From contig NZ_JAUXSP010000012.1 in NCBI RefSeq assembly GCF_030679875.1, positions 1 through 64,000 of the forward strand: a DNA stretch of 64,000 nucleotides. The letters run 5' to 3'. The notes below the pieces were generated by a model. It had not been told where the DNA came from and did no database searches. It was given only the letters and a program-made list of their open reading frames with translations. This DNA comes from Phenylobacterium sp. (GTDB taxonomy: Bacteria > Pseudomonadota > Alphaproteobacteria > Caulobacterales > Caulobacteraceae). The number at the start of each line of letters is the position of its first letter. The stretch's first letter is position 1. Below, in pieces: positions 25,285 to 32,986 of the stretch. The position numbers and the translations under genes were made by a program.

Positions 25285-25721
25285 GCGGCCTCCGTCCGGG
25301 CCTGCGCGCCCAGGCGTCCGCTGACCACATCGGCGAGGCTCACGGATTCAAGATAGGCGTGAATTTGTCGCCCCATCTCGTCCCACAGGTCGTGGGTCAG
25401 GCACTTCTCGCCGCTCAGCATGCAGCCCTTGCGGGCGTCTTTGCTGCAGCGGGTGGCCTTGAGAGGCTCGTCCACCGCCAGGACGATGTCAGCAATATTG
25501 GTCTCGCTGGCGGCCCGCGCCAACCGATAGCCGCCGCCGGGGCCGCGGGCGCTGACGACCAGTCCCTGGCGGCGCAGGCGCGCGAAAAGCTGCTCAAGAT
25601 AGGAGAGCGAAATCTCCTGCCGCTGCGCGATTTCCGCCAGGGCGACGGCCTTGTCGCCCTCACGACGGGCGAGGTCCGCCATCGCCATGACCGCGTATCT
25701 TCCCTTGGTGCTCAAGCGCAT
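25281..25721 (-). CDS. iscR: Rrf2-family Fe-S-dependent transcriptional regulator (IscR-like)
   Basis: IscR-type repressors carry a [2Fe-2S] cluster and adjust Fe-S assembly genes to demand. The 146-residue product has the Rrf2 winged helix-turn-helix (about 1-65, with YLEQLFARLRRQGLV as recognition helix). Three cluster ligands are spaced as in IscR: Cys92, Cys100 and Cys107. It is first gene of the operon iscR-desulfurase-sufB-hyp-sufC-sufD-sufS-sufT-sufA and likely autoregulates it through the site at 25823-25855. Confidence 0.94.
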   Translation of the reverse strand: MRLSTKGRYAVMAMADLARREGDKAVALAEIAQRQEISLSYLEQLFARLRRQGLVVSARGPGGGYRLARAASETNIADIVLAVDEPLKATRCSKDARKGCMLSGEKCLTHDLWDEMGRQIHAYLESVSLADVVSGRLGAQARTEAA

Positions 25722-25822
25722 CTGGTCAGGCCCGCCTTGCAGTTTTCCCGCGCATCAGATCGAGGCTGTGCTACAAGCCGCGGCTTCGCAGGGCTCAATT
25801 TTCCGACTGAACGCATGGATGC

Positions 25823-25855
25823 GATCTAGGAAGACCAAGCGCAGTAGTCAAGTAT
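25823..25855 (-). promoter_or_regulatory. Promoter of the iscR-suf operon with an IscR type 1 half-site
   Basis: On the minus strand, TTGACT (complement of 25846-25851) is 17 bases from TAGATC (complement of 25823-25828), a plausible sigma-70 promoter about 100 bases before iscR. The -35 lies within ATACTTGACT (25846-25855), which matches the left half of the E. coli IscR type 1 consensus ATASYYGACT at all ten positions. The right half is poorly conserved. Autoregulation is inferred. Confidence 0.55.
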
Positions 25856-25876
25856 TCGGCGGCATAAGAGGATGGC

Positions 25877-26527
25877 ATGCCAGAGGTGGTTCTGACGGGC
25901 GCGGCCGGGCGGATCGAGGGGCGGTACGCCCAGGGAAAGACGGAGAACGCGCCGGTGGCGCTGATCCTGCACCCCCACCCCAAGGCCGGCGGCCAGATGG
26001 ACAATCCGGTGGCCGTCCAGCTCTATCACCTGTTCATGAAGCGGGGCTTCTCGGTCCTGCGCTTCAATTTCCGGGGCGTCGGCCGCAGCCAGGGCGAGTT
26101 CGACTCCGGCATTGGCGAGCTGGCTGATGCGGCTACGGCGCTGGACTGGCTGCAATCGACCAATCCAGCCGCCTCCCAGTGCTGGGTCGCCGGCTACGAC
26201 TTCGGCGCCTGGGTCGGCATGCAGCTTCTGATGCGTCGGCCGGAGACGGACGGCTTCATCTCGGTCTCGCCGCCCACCAACATGTATGACTTCAGCTTCC
26301 TGGCGCCCTGCCCGGCCTCAGGCCTGATCCTGCAGGGCTCGGCCGACACCGTCACCCCGCCGGTCGAGGTGGAGCGCGTGGTCTCCAAGCTGCGCACCCA
26401 GAAGGGCATCGTCATCGACTATGACCTGGTCGATCAGGCCAACCACTTCTGGACCGAACGTCTGGTGGAGGTCGAAACCCGCGTCGGCGCCTATCTCGAC
26501 AAGCGTCTGGCCGCCCTGGAGGCCTGA
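25877..26527 (+). CDS. Alpha/beta hydrolase family protein with Asp at the nucleophile position
   Basis: A 216-residue cytoplasmic alpha/beta hydrolase of the small dienelactone-hydrolase-like group. Conserved segments are LILHPHPKAGGQMDNP (about 28-43) and RFNFRGVGRSQGEFD. The nucleophile elbow, expected as G-x-S-x-G, reads GYDFGAW with Asp108 (codon 26198-26200). The rest of a triad remains: Asp157 in GSADTVTPP and His190 in QANHFW. It is either inactive or uses Asp as haloalkane dehalogenases and epoxide hydrolases do. AGAGGA precedes the ATG. It is divergent from the suf operon. Confidence 0.87.
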   Translation: MPEVVLTGAAGRIEGRYAQGKTENAPVALILHPHPKAGGQMDNPVAVQLYHLFMKRGFSVLRFNFRGVGRSQGEFDSGIGELADAATALDWLQSTNPAASQCWVAGYDFGAWVGMQLLMRRPETDGFISVSPPTNMYDFSFLAPCPASGLILQGSADTVTPPVEVERVVSKLRTQKGIVIDYDLVDQANHFWTERLVEVETRVGAYLDKRLAALEA

Positions 26528-26542
26528 GCCGCCGCGCCGACG

Positions 26543-27859
26543 TCAGTCGGCCGGGCCGCCGGCGACCTTGTCCAGATAGTCGAGGGCCGTCAGGACCTGC
26601 GCCCGCACGCCCACCTCCAAGGCCGCCTCGTCGATCGTGAAGAAGGGCGAATGGTTGGTGCCGGGCGGAAAGCCGACGCCCAGCCGGTAGAACAGCCCCG
26701 GGACGACAGCCTGAAACTCGGCGAAATCCTCCGCGCCGGTGATCTTGCCGGTGTCGGGGTCCACCGGGCCTGACGCTGCGGCCGCCAGGGTCGGCGCCAT
26801 CAGCCGGGCCAGATCGGCATCATTGCTCACCACAGGCGTGGCCCCGCCCATGGCCAGGGCGCCCTTCGCGCCATAGCGCGCCACGATGCTGTCTACGGCG
26901 GCCTGCATCTGGGCGATGGTGGCGGTGCGCATCTCCGGGTCGAAGGTGCGCAGGGTTCCGCCCATCATCATATCCTCTGGGATGATGTTGTGGCGCACGC
27001 CGCTCTGGATGACCGCCACGGTGATCACGGTGGGCGAGCGCGCCACATCAAGCCTGCGCGCGGCGATCTGATTGAACGCCTGGACGATCTCGGAACTCAG
27101 CGAAGCCAGGTCGACGCCATCCCAGGGGCGCGCGCCATGGGTCTGCTTGCCCTTGATCCGGATCTCAAAGGAATCCGCCGCGGCCATCATCGGACCACTC
27201 CGGTAGGCGATGGCCCCCACCTCGCCTGGACTGACATGCAGGCCAAATATGGCGCCGGGCCGCGGATTGGTCAGGACGCCCTCGGCGACCATCATGGCGG
27301 CGCCGCCCTCCTCCCCTGGGGGCGGGCCCTCCTCGGCGGGCTGGAAGATGAGAACGACGGTTCCAGCGATCTCGGCCTTCATCCCCGCCAGCACCTCGGC
27401 CGCCCCCATAAGAATGGCCACATGAGCGTCATGGCCGCAGGCGTGCATCACCGGGGTCGGCTGTCCGTTGTACTCTCCGACCACCTTCGAGGCGAAGGCC
27501 AGGCCGGTCTTCTCCTCAACCGGCAGGGCGTCCATGTCGGCGCGCAGGGCGACCACGCCCCCGGGCTTGTCGCCCTTCAGGGTCGCCACCACGCCAGTAT
27601 GGGCGACGCCGGTCTTCACCACATAGCCCAGGGCGCGCAGGTGCTCGGCCACCAGGGCCGAGGTGCGGAACTCCCGGTTGCCCAGCTCCGGATGCTGGTG
27701 GATGTCCCGACGCCAGGCGACCACCTTGGGCTGGAGCGCCTCGGCGGCGGCGAACACCGCGACCTTGTGCGAACTATCCTGGGCGAGCGCCGGGCCGCCC
27801 CAGGACAGCGCGGCCATAGCGGCGCCCATCAGGGCGACCTTGGTGAAGATCTGGCTCAT
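26543..27859 (-). CDS. M20 family amidohydrolase (exported)
   Basis: A 438-residue zinc-dependent M20 peptidase or aminoacylase of the hippurate/IAA-amino acid hydrolase type. A signal peptide (MSQIFTKVALMGAAMAALSW, cleavage near ALA-Q at about 26-27) precedes the catalytic domain, so it acts in the periplasm. Metal-binding elements are HACGHDAHVAIL and the acidic PAEEGPPPGEEG, and GAEDFAEF carries a further ligand. The ATG at 27859 is one base after the anmK stop, indicating an operon. Substrate unknown; adjacency to anmK hints at cell-wall-derived amides but does not prove it. Confidence 0.9.
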   Translation of the reverse strand: MSQIFTKVALMGAAMAALSWGGPALAQDSSHKVAVFAAAEALQPKVVAWRRDIHQHPELGNREFRTSALVAEHLRALGYVVKTGVAHTGVVATLKGDKPGGVVALRADMDALPVEEKTGLAFASKVVGEYNGQPTPVMHACGHDAHVAILMGAAEVLAGMKAEIAGTVVLIFQPAEEGPPPGEEGGAAMMVAEGVLTNPRPGAIFGLHVSPGEVGAIAYRSGPMMAAADSFEIRIKGKQTHGARPWDGVDLASLSSEIVQAFNQIAARRLDVARSPTVITVAVIQSGVRHNIIPEDMMMGGTLRTFDPEMRTATIAQMQAAVDSIVARYGAKGALAMGGATPVVSNDADLARLMAPTLAAAASGPVDPDTGKITGAEDFAEFQAVVPGLFYRLGVGFPPGTNHSPFFTIDEAALEVGVRAQVLTALDYLDKVAGGPAD

Positions 27860-27860
27860 C

Positions 27861-28988
27861 TCAGCGCTCCGAAATCGGGACGGCGGGCCGGGCGATTCGG
27901 CCGCCACTCATGGGGTTGGGCGCCCCGGTGGTCTGGGGAAAGGAGATCGGCAGGTCCCGGGCTGTTCGCGCGGCCAAATAGGCGAAGGCCTCAGCCTCGA
28001 TGGAGTCTCCGCGCCACTCGACATCCTCGGCGCTGAGCACCTGGGCCTTCAGGCGTTCGCGGAGCGCTTTCATGATCTCTGGATTATGACGGCCGCCGCC
28101 ACAGACAATGACGACCTCAGGGTTCACCGAGAGCTTCTGAAAGCCCCGCTTCACGGCCTCGGCGGTGAAGGCCACCAGGGTCGCCGCGGCGTCCTCGAGC
28201 TTGAGCGCCTCAAGGGGCTCCAGCGAGAAGTCGTAGCGATCAAGGGACTTGGGCGGCGGAGCGTCGAAATAGGGATGGGCCAGCAGGGCGCGCAACAGGC
28301 TCTCATCCACCAGGCCGACGCTGGCATAGTTGCCCTTGTCGTCAAATCGGCCGGCGCCGCGCGCCTGCACCAACAGGTCGATCATGCCGTTGCCGGGCCC
28401 CGTGTCGAAGGCCACCAGTTCGCCCACCCCCGGCCAAAGGGTGACATTGGCCACCCCGCCCACATTCAGGACCGCCAGCGGCGGGGCCATGTCCGAGGCC
28501 CGGGCCCGGGCCAGATGGTAGACCGGGGCAAGAGGCGCCCCCTCCCCGCCAGCCGCCACATCGGCCGACCGGAAATCAAAGGCCACGGGCACACCGGTCT
28601 GCTCAGCGAGCCAGGCGGCGTCGCCCAGTTGCACCGTCCGGCCAACCTGACCGTCCTTTGGCCGCTCATGCAGGACGGTCTGGCCATGCATTCCGATCAG
28701 GTCGATATCAGACCAGCTCAGGTCGTTTTCACCCAGAAAGGCCTCCGCCGCCTCCAGGTGCTCGCGGGCGATCGCCGCGGCGGCCTCGGCGAACACCGCG
28801 GGTTCGGGCGTGTTCCGCGCCCAGCCTCTGGCCGCTTCCGTCGCGGCCAGCACCAGCTTCCGCACCGGCTCGGTCAGCTTGCGCTCCCCAGCCGGGCCAA
28901 AGGCTTCGATGGTCTCGCCATCGGTCTCCAGCACCGCCATGTCGACAGCGTCGAGGGAGGTGCCGGTCATGAATCCCAATACGCGCAT
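27861..28988 (-). CDS. anmK: Anhydro-N-acetylmuramic acid kinase
   Basis: AnmK converts 1,6-anhydroMurNAc plus ATP to MurNAc-6-phosphate in peptidoglycan recycling. The 375-residue product starts MRVLGFMTGTSLDAVDMAVL, the ATP-binding GTSLD signature of the family. It continues with IDLIGMHGQTVLH and FDTGPGNGMIDLL, which carries the catalytic-base aspartate region, and VIVCGGGRHNPEIM. Length is normal. It is followed by the M20 hydrolase gene and diverges from tyrS. Confidence 0.95.
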   Translation of the reverse strand: MRVLGFMTGTSLDAVDMAVLETDGETIEAFGPAGERKLTEPVRKLVLAATEAARGWARNTPEPAVFAEAAAAIAREHLEAAEAFLGENDLSWSDIDLIGMHGQTVLHERPKDGQVGRTVQLGDAAWLAEQTGVPVAFDFRSADVAAGGEGAPLAPVYHLARARASDMAPPLAVLNVGGVANVTLWPGVGELVAFDTGPGNGMIDLLVQARGAGRFDDKGNYASVGLVDESLLRALLAHPYFDAPPPKSLDRYDFSLEPLEALKLEDAAATLVAFTAEAVKRGFQKLSVNPEVVIVCGGGRHNPEIMKALRERLKAQVLSAEDVEWRGDSIEAEAFAYLAARTARDLPISFPQTTGAPNPMSGGRIARPAVPISER

Positions 28989-29029
28989 CCGCCTTGACTG
29001 CCATGGCTGGGCGCCGCTAGCTAGCCGCC

Positions 29030-29077
29030 ATGATCGACCGCAGCGCCATCACCGGCCTCTATTACCGCGCCCCCTAA
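29030..29077 (+). CDS. Possible 15-residue leader peptide with tandem Tyr codons, upstream of tyrS
   Basis: A short frame, [15 protein letters not shown] then TAA, begins 41 bases after the divergent anmK start and ends 100 bases before tyrS. It has two consecutive Tyr codons (29060-29065). Directly after them CCGCGCC (29065-29071) can pair with GGCGCGG (29080-29086), which could alternatively pair with CGCGCC at 29118-29123. The arrangement resembles an attenuation leader. There is no clear Shine-Dalgarno and no T-run, and GC-rich DNA pairs readily, so this is speculative. Confidence 0.25.
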   Translation: MIDRSAITGLYYRAP

Positions 29078-29177
29078 GCGGCGCGGATCGATCTCTTGCG
29101 CCCGCCATCACGGTCGGCGCGCCCTTCGAACCCTTCGAACCCCGCGTTTCCGGCCCCGCCCACCGGAGACCCTTCAG

Positions 29178-30503
29178 ATGACTCTCGAACTATCCGATCC
29201 CAGCGTGCTAGAGCCCGGGCCTTCCCACTCGAAGCCCGGCGCCATGACCAGCGAACCTGCGTTCAAATCCGAATTCCTGCGTCTGATGCAGACGCGCGGC
29301 TACGTCCACCAGATCACCCATCCGGCGGAGCTGGACGCCGCCTGTCTGGCTGGCCCCATCGTCGCCTACATCGGCTTCGACGCCACGGCGTCCAGCCTGC
29401 ACGTCGGCCACATGATCCAGATCATGATGCTGAAGCGCCTGCAGCAGGCGGGCCACAAGCCCGTGGTGCTGATGGGTGGGGGAACGACCAAGGTGGGCGA
29501 TCCCACTGACAAGGACAGCCAACGCCCCCTCCTGACCGACGCGCAAATTCAGGAAAACATCGACAGCATCCAGGCCGTCTTCCGCCGCTTCCTGGTGTTT
29601 GGCGACGGGCCGAGCGACGCGGTGATGGTGAACAATGCCGAGTGGCTCGACCGCTTTGGCTACGTCCAGTTCCTGCGGGACTACGGCGTCCATTTCACCA
29701 TCAACCGCATGCTCAGCTTCGACAGCGTCAAGAACCGGCTGGACCGCGAACAGCCGATGACCTTCCTCGAGTTCAACTACATGCTGATGCAGTCGGTGGA
29801 CTTCCTGGAGCTTGAGCGCCGCTACGGCTGCGTCCTGCAGATGGGCGGCTCTGACCAATGGGGCAACATCGTCAACGGGGTCGAACTCATCCGCCGCGTC
29901 GACGCCAAGCCGGCCTTTGGCCTGACCACACCCCTGCTGTCGACCGCCTCGGGCCAGAAGATGGGCAAGAGCGTCGGCGGGGCGGTCTGGCTGAACGCCG
30001 ACATGCGGAGCCCCTACGACTACTGGCAGTTCTGGCGGAACACCGAGGACGCTGATGTCGGTCGCTTCATGCGGCTGTTCACCGACCTGCCCCTCGAAGA
30101 GATCGCCCGTCTGGAAGGCCTCGAAGGCGCCCAAATCAATGAGGCCAAGAAGGTGCTGGCCAATGCCGCCACCACCCTGCTGCATGGGGAGGCGGCCGCT
30201 CAGGCGGCTGAGGCCGCGGCTGTAGCCGCTTTCGAACAGGGCCAACTTTCAACCGACCTCCCGAGCTTCGAAATCCCGCGGGCGGACCTGGATGCGGGCG
30301 TCGTGCTGGCCGCCCTGGCCGTTGATGCGGGCCTTGCGACCTCCCGCGGGGAGGCCCGGCGCCTGGCGCAGGGCGGCGGACTGCGGGTCAATGACAAGGC
30401 TGAAACGGACGCCAACCGCACCCTGGACGCATCCGACCTCGTCGACGGCGTCGTAAAGCTGTCTGCGGGCAAGAAGAAGATCGTGCTGGTCCGCCCCGTC
30501 TGA
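29178..30503 (+). CDS. tyrS: Tyrosyl-tRNA synthetase
   Basis: TyrS charges tRNA-Tyr. The 441-residue product is a class I synthetase with the HIGH-type motif HVGH in [12 protein letters not shown], the substrate segment [10 protein letters not shown], and KMSKS-type KMGKS in [12 protein letters not shown]-terminal S4-like RNA-binding domain covers about the last 60 residues. The ATG at 29178 follows CGGAG. An alternative ATG at 29244 ([15 protein letters not shown]) matches the family N terminus equally well, so the first 22 residues are uncertain. Confidence 0.95.
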   Translation: MTLELSDPSVLEPGPSHSKPGAMTSEPAFKSEFLRLMQTRGYVHQITHPAELDAACLAGPIVAYIGFDATASSLHVGHMIQIMMLKRLQQAGHKPVVLMGGGTTKVGDPTDKDSQRPLLTDAQIQENIDSIQAVFRRFLVFGDGPSDAVMVNNAEWLDRFGYVQFLRDYGVHFTINRMLSFDSVKNRLDREQPMTFLEFNYMLMQSVDFLELERRYGCVLQMGGSDQWGNIVNGVELIRRVDAKPAFGLTTPLLSTASGQKMGKSVGGAVWLNADMRSPYDYWQFWRNTEDADVGRFMRLFTDLPLEEIARLEGLEGAQINEAKKVLANAATTLLHGEAAAQAAEAAAVAAFEQGQLSTDLPSFEIPRADLDAGVVLAALAVDAGLATSRGEARRLAQGGGLRVNDKAETDANRTLDASDLVDGVVKLSAGKKKIVLVRPV

Positions 30504-30534
30504 CCAGACGGCGGCCCGCTAAGGAGAATGATCC

Positions 30535-31005
30535 ATGGCTGACTTGGAAATCGGCGCCTCGGCGCCCGCGTTTGAACTGGAGGGTCCGGAAGGCCCGATC
30601 CGGCTGGCCGACTTCGCCGGCCAGACCCTGGTCGTCTATTTCTATCCGAAGGACGACACCTCGGGATGCACCAAGGAGGCGATCGACTTCTCCGAACAGA
30701 TCGACGCCTTCGCCGCGGCGGGCGCCGCCGTGCTGGGGGTCTCCAAGGACAGCCTCGCCTCCCACGGCAAGTTCGCCGCCAAGCATGGTCTCAAGGTCCA
30801 GCTCGGGTCGGACCCCAGTGGCGCCGTGGTCGAGGCCTTCGGGGTCTGGGTGGAAAAGAGCATGTACGGCCGCAAGTACATGGGGATCGACCGCTCGACC
30901 TTCCTGGTGGATGGCGAGGGCAAGATCGCTGGCCTCTGGCGCAAGGTGAAGGTGCCCGGCCACGCCGAGGCGGTGCTAAAGGCCGCCCAGGCCCTCAAAG
31001 CGTAG
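30535..31005 (+). CDS. bcp: Thiol peroxidase, Bcp/PrxQ-type peroxiredoxin
   Basis: Bcp reduces hydrogen peroxide and organic hydroperoxides in the cytoplasm using thioredoxin. The 156-residue product has the peroxidatic Cys45 in DDTSGCTKEA. The usual resolving Cys five residues on is replaced by Ile50, so it should work as a 1-Cys or externally resolved enzyme. The catalytic Arg is likely in GIDRSTFLV. AAGGAG precedes the ATG. It follows tyrS by 31 bases and may be cotranscribed. Confidence 0.94.
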   Translation: MADLEIGASAPAFELEGPEGPIRLADFAGQTLVVYFYPKDDTSGCTKEAIDFSEQIDAFAAAGAAVLGVSKDSLASHGKFAAKHGLKVQLGSDPSGAVVEAFGVWVEKSMYGRKYMGIDRSTFLVDGEGKIAGLWRKVKVPGHAEAVLKAAQALKA

Positions 31006-31016
31006 CGTGTCCCCAG

Positions 31017-31042
31017 GGGGCGGAATGAGAATTCTCCGCCCC
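31017..31042 (+). terminator. Hairpin after bcp
   Basis: GGGGCGGA (31017-31024) pairs perfectly with TCCGCCCC (31035-31042) around a 10-base loop, 12 bases after the bcp stop. The following bases are TTAG, a short T-tract, so termination may be partly Rho-assisted. Confidence 0.65.
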
Positions 31043-31143
31043 TTAGCGGAACCGTCCCGAGGCGGACTGTGTTGTAGAATTGTCGCGTGCCTGGGGAATG
31101 TCAGTGAGCGTGTCTTGCCTGCGTCTGATCCGTGTGGCGCGAC

Positions 31144-31176
31144 GATTCAGTCTCGTTTAACGAGATGATGCGAGTC
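31144..31176. promoter_or_regulatory. Palindrome flanked by two GANTC sites before the M23-bactofilin operon
   Basis: A perfect 15-bp palindrome, TCTCGTT-T-AACGAGA (31151-31165), is flanked by GATTC (31144-31148) and GAGTC (31172-31176). Both are GANTC, the target of the cell-cycle methyltransferase CcrM. The centre contains TTAA, one half of a CtrA site. It lies about 115 bases before the M23 gene. Cell-cycle control via GcrA/CcrM or CtrA is inferred. Confidence 0.45.
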
Positions 31177-31276
31177 TGAGCGAAGCTGGGCTTTTGTTCC
31201 CTCGCGGCGCGAAGGGTCTTGCACGCGCTATCCATCTCATTGCATATCGTCATCGCTGCTCCTGGTAACTGTAGCG

Positions 31277-32443
31277 ATGAGCATGAAACGCATAACGCGC
31301 CTCCGCCGTTCGCTCGAAGAGCTCTTCCCCGAGCGTCATCTCTACGTCCGTTCCGGCGGTGAGATGCGGGCCTATGTTCTGACAACCCCCAAGCAAATCC
31401 TGGGCGCTGGCGCGGTCGCCGCCGCCGCGCTTTGGATGGGAATCTGCACGGCGGCCATGATGGTCAACGCCATGCAGATGTCGGCGAGCGATCAGGAGAT
31501 CGCCCGCACCGAAGCCAAATATGAGCGATGGATCGCGGACCGGCAGGCGCGCTTGAACAGCGCTGTGGCTCAACTCAACGCCACCAACGGCTCGATTGAT
31601 GATCTCGCCCTGTCGGTTGAGCGTCGTCATGCCGCCCTGGCCATGCTGCTCAGCGACTATAGGGACACGCCGGGGGCGGCCAAGATCCTGGCGCCTGAGA
31701 TCCAGCGCGCCGCCACCGAGGCCGGGACCACTGACCCGGTCCGACGTGTGGAGTTGGTTCGCGCCAGCCAGGAACGACTTCTGGACTCTGCGGACTCCTT
31801 CGCCAAAGGCCGGGCCGAACGCCTGCGGATGGCGTTCCGCCTGGCCGGTCTCAGCCCCAACAGCTACTCGCCCAAGTCCGGCGCCCTCGGCGGTCCGCTG
31901 ATCGAGGCCCGCGACCCCAAGGCTCTCGCCGCTGTCCTGGATGTCGATGAGGACTTCGCCGCCCGCATCCAGCATGCGGCCACGAATTTGTCCGAGGCCC
32001 GCGCCCTCGACACGGCCGCCGAAAGACTCCCACTCGCCAAACCCACTGCCGGCGGACGCCAGTCCAGTGGCTTTGGCGTACGTTTCGACCCCTTCACGAA
32101 GCGCCCCGCCTTCCATTCGGGCCTGGATTTCGGGGGCGGCTTCATGGCCCCCATCCTGGCCACCGGCCCCGGTGTCGTGTCCTTTGCGGGTGTTCGCTCC
32201 GGCTATGGCAACACCGTCGAGATCGACCACGGTCAAGGGTTCAAGACCCGCTACGCCCACATGCAGGCCATCGCCGTGAAGCCAGGCCAGCGTGTGGCGG
32301 TCGGCCAACGGGTCGGCGGCATGGGCTCCACCGGACGCTCCACGGGCGTTCATCTCCACTATGAAGTCTGGGTCAATGGCCGCGCCCAGAACCCCAGCCG
32401 TTTTGTCAAGGCGGGCGAGTATGTTCAGCAAGCAGCCGACTAA
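31277..32443 (+). CDS. M23 family metallopeptidase (bactofilin-associated endopeptidase)
   Basis: A membrane-anchored peptidoglycan endopeptidase of 388 residues. A short cytoplasmic N terminus is followed by a single membrane segment at about 41-63 and a periplasmic coiled-coil region (about 70-250). The C-terminal LytM domain has zinc ligands in FHSGLDFGG and HLHYEV, so it should be active. The bactofilin gene starts inside its last 23 bases. In related stalked alphaproteobacteria an M23 enzyme of this kind (LmdC) is encoded with BacA and recruited by it. Start at 31277; a second ATG two codons on is possible. Confidence 0.92.
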   Translation: MSMKRITRLRRSLEELFPERHLYVRSGGEMRAYVLTTPKQILGAGAVAAAALWMGICTAAMMVNAMQMSASDQEIARTEAKYERWIADRQARLNSAVAQLNATNGSIDDLALSVERRHAALAMLLSDYRDTPGAAKILAPEIQRAATEAGTTDPVRRVELVRASQERLLDSADSFAKGRAERLRMAFRLAGLSPNSYSPKSGALGGPLIEARDPKALAAVLDVDEDFAARIQHAATNLSEARALDTAAERLPLAKPTAGGRQSSGFGVRFDPFTKRPAFHSGLDFGGGFMAPILATGPGVVSFAGVRSGYGNTVEIDHGQGFKTRYAHMQAIAVKPGQRVAVGQRVGGMGSTGRSTGVHLHYEVWVNGRAQNPSRFVKAGEYVQQAAD

Positions 32444-32948
32444 GTCGGACACCACCAAGTCTCCGGCTCGGCTCGACGCGCCGCCGCCAGCCCTGTCTGA
32501 GGGCGCAACGGTGCGCAAGACCCCAACCGTCGCCTCGCTCATCGCCGAGAACCTGACGGTGGAAGGCGGCATTAGCGGCGAAGGTGAACTTCACATCGAC
32601 GGCATTGTCCGGGGGGACATCCGCATTGGCAAGCTGACCATCGGCGACACCGGCCATGTGGAAGGCTCGATCTATGCCGAGGCGGTCGAGGCCCGGGGTC
32701 GGGTCATCGGCGCCATCACCGCCAAGCAGGTCCGCCTCTATGGCACCTGCTATGTGGACGGCGACATCACCCACGAACAGCTGGCCATGGAGACGGGCGC
32801 CTTCTTCCAGGGCCGCAGCTTGAAGTTCCAGCGGCCGCCCCCGCCACCCGCAGAAGCCCCGCCCAAGCCCGCGCCGGTGGCCCTTGAAGGCCCCGCCCCG
32901 GCGATCGCAACGGTCGGCGGCGCGCCGCAGCCCAAGCCTGTTTTCTAG
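32421..32948 (+). CDS. bacA: Bactofilin
   Basis: Bactofilins polymerise into nucleotide-free, membrane-associated filaments that position cell-wall enzymes, for example at the Caulobacter stalk base. The 175-residue product has a short N terminus (MFSKQPTKSDTTKS), a right-handed beta-helix bactofilin domain (about 38-130, regularly spaced Gly in GGISGEGELHIDGIVRGDI), and a Pro/Ala-rich C-terminal tail. The ATG at 32421 overlaps the M23 gene by 23 bases. The stop is 38 bases from the convergent prfB stop. Confidence 0.94.
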   Translation: MFSKQPTKSDTTKSPARLDAPPPALSEGATVRKTPTVASLIAENLTVEGGISGEGELHIDGIVRGDIRIGKLTIGDTGHVEGSIYAEAVEARGRVIGAITAKQVRLYGTCYVDGDITHEQLAMETGAFFQGRSLKFQRPPPPPAEAPPKPAPVALEGPAPAIATVGGAPQPKPVF

Positions 32949-32986
32949 TCAGGCCCATCTACTCGACAGGCTTGGCGGCGCCTGTA

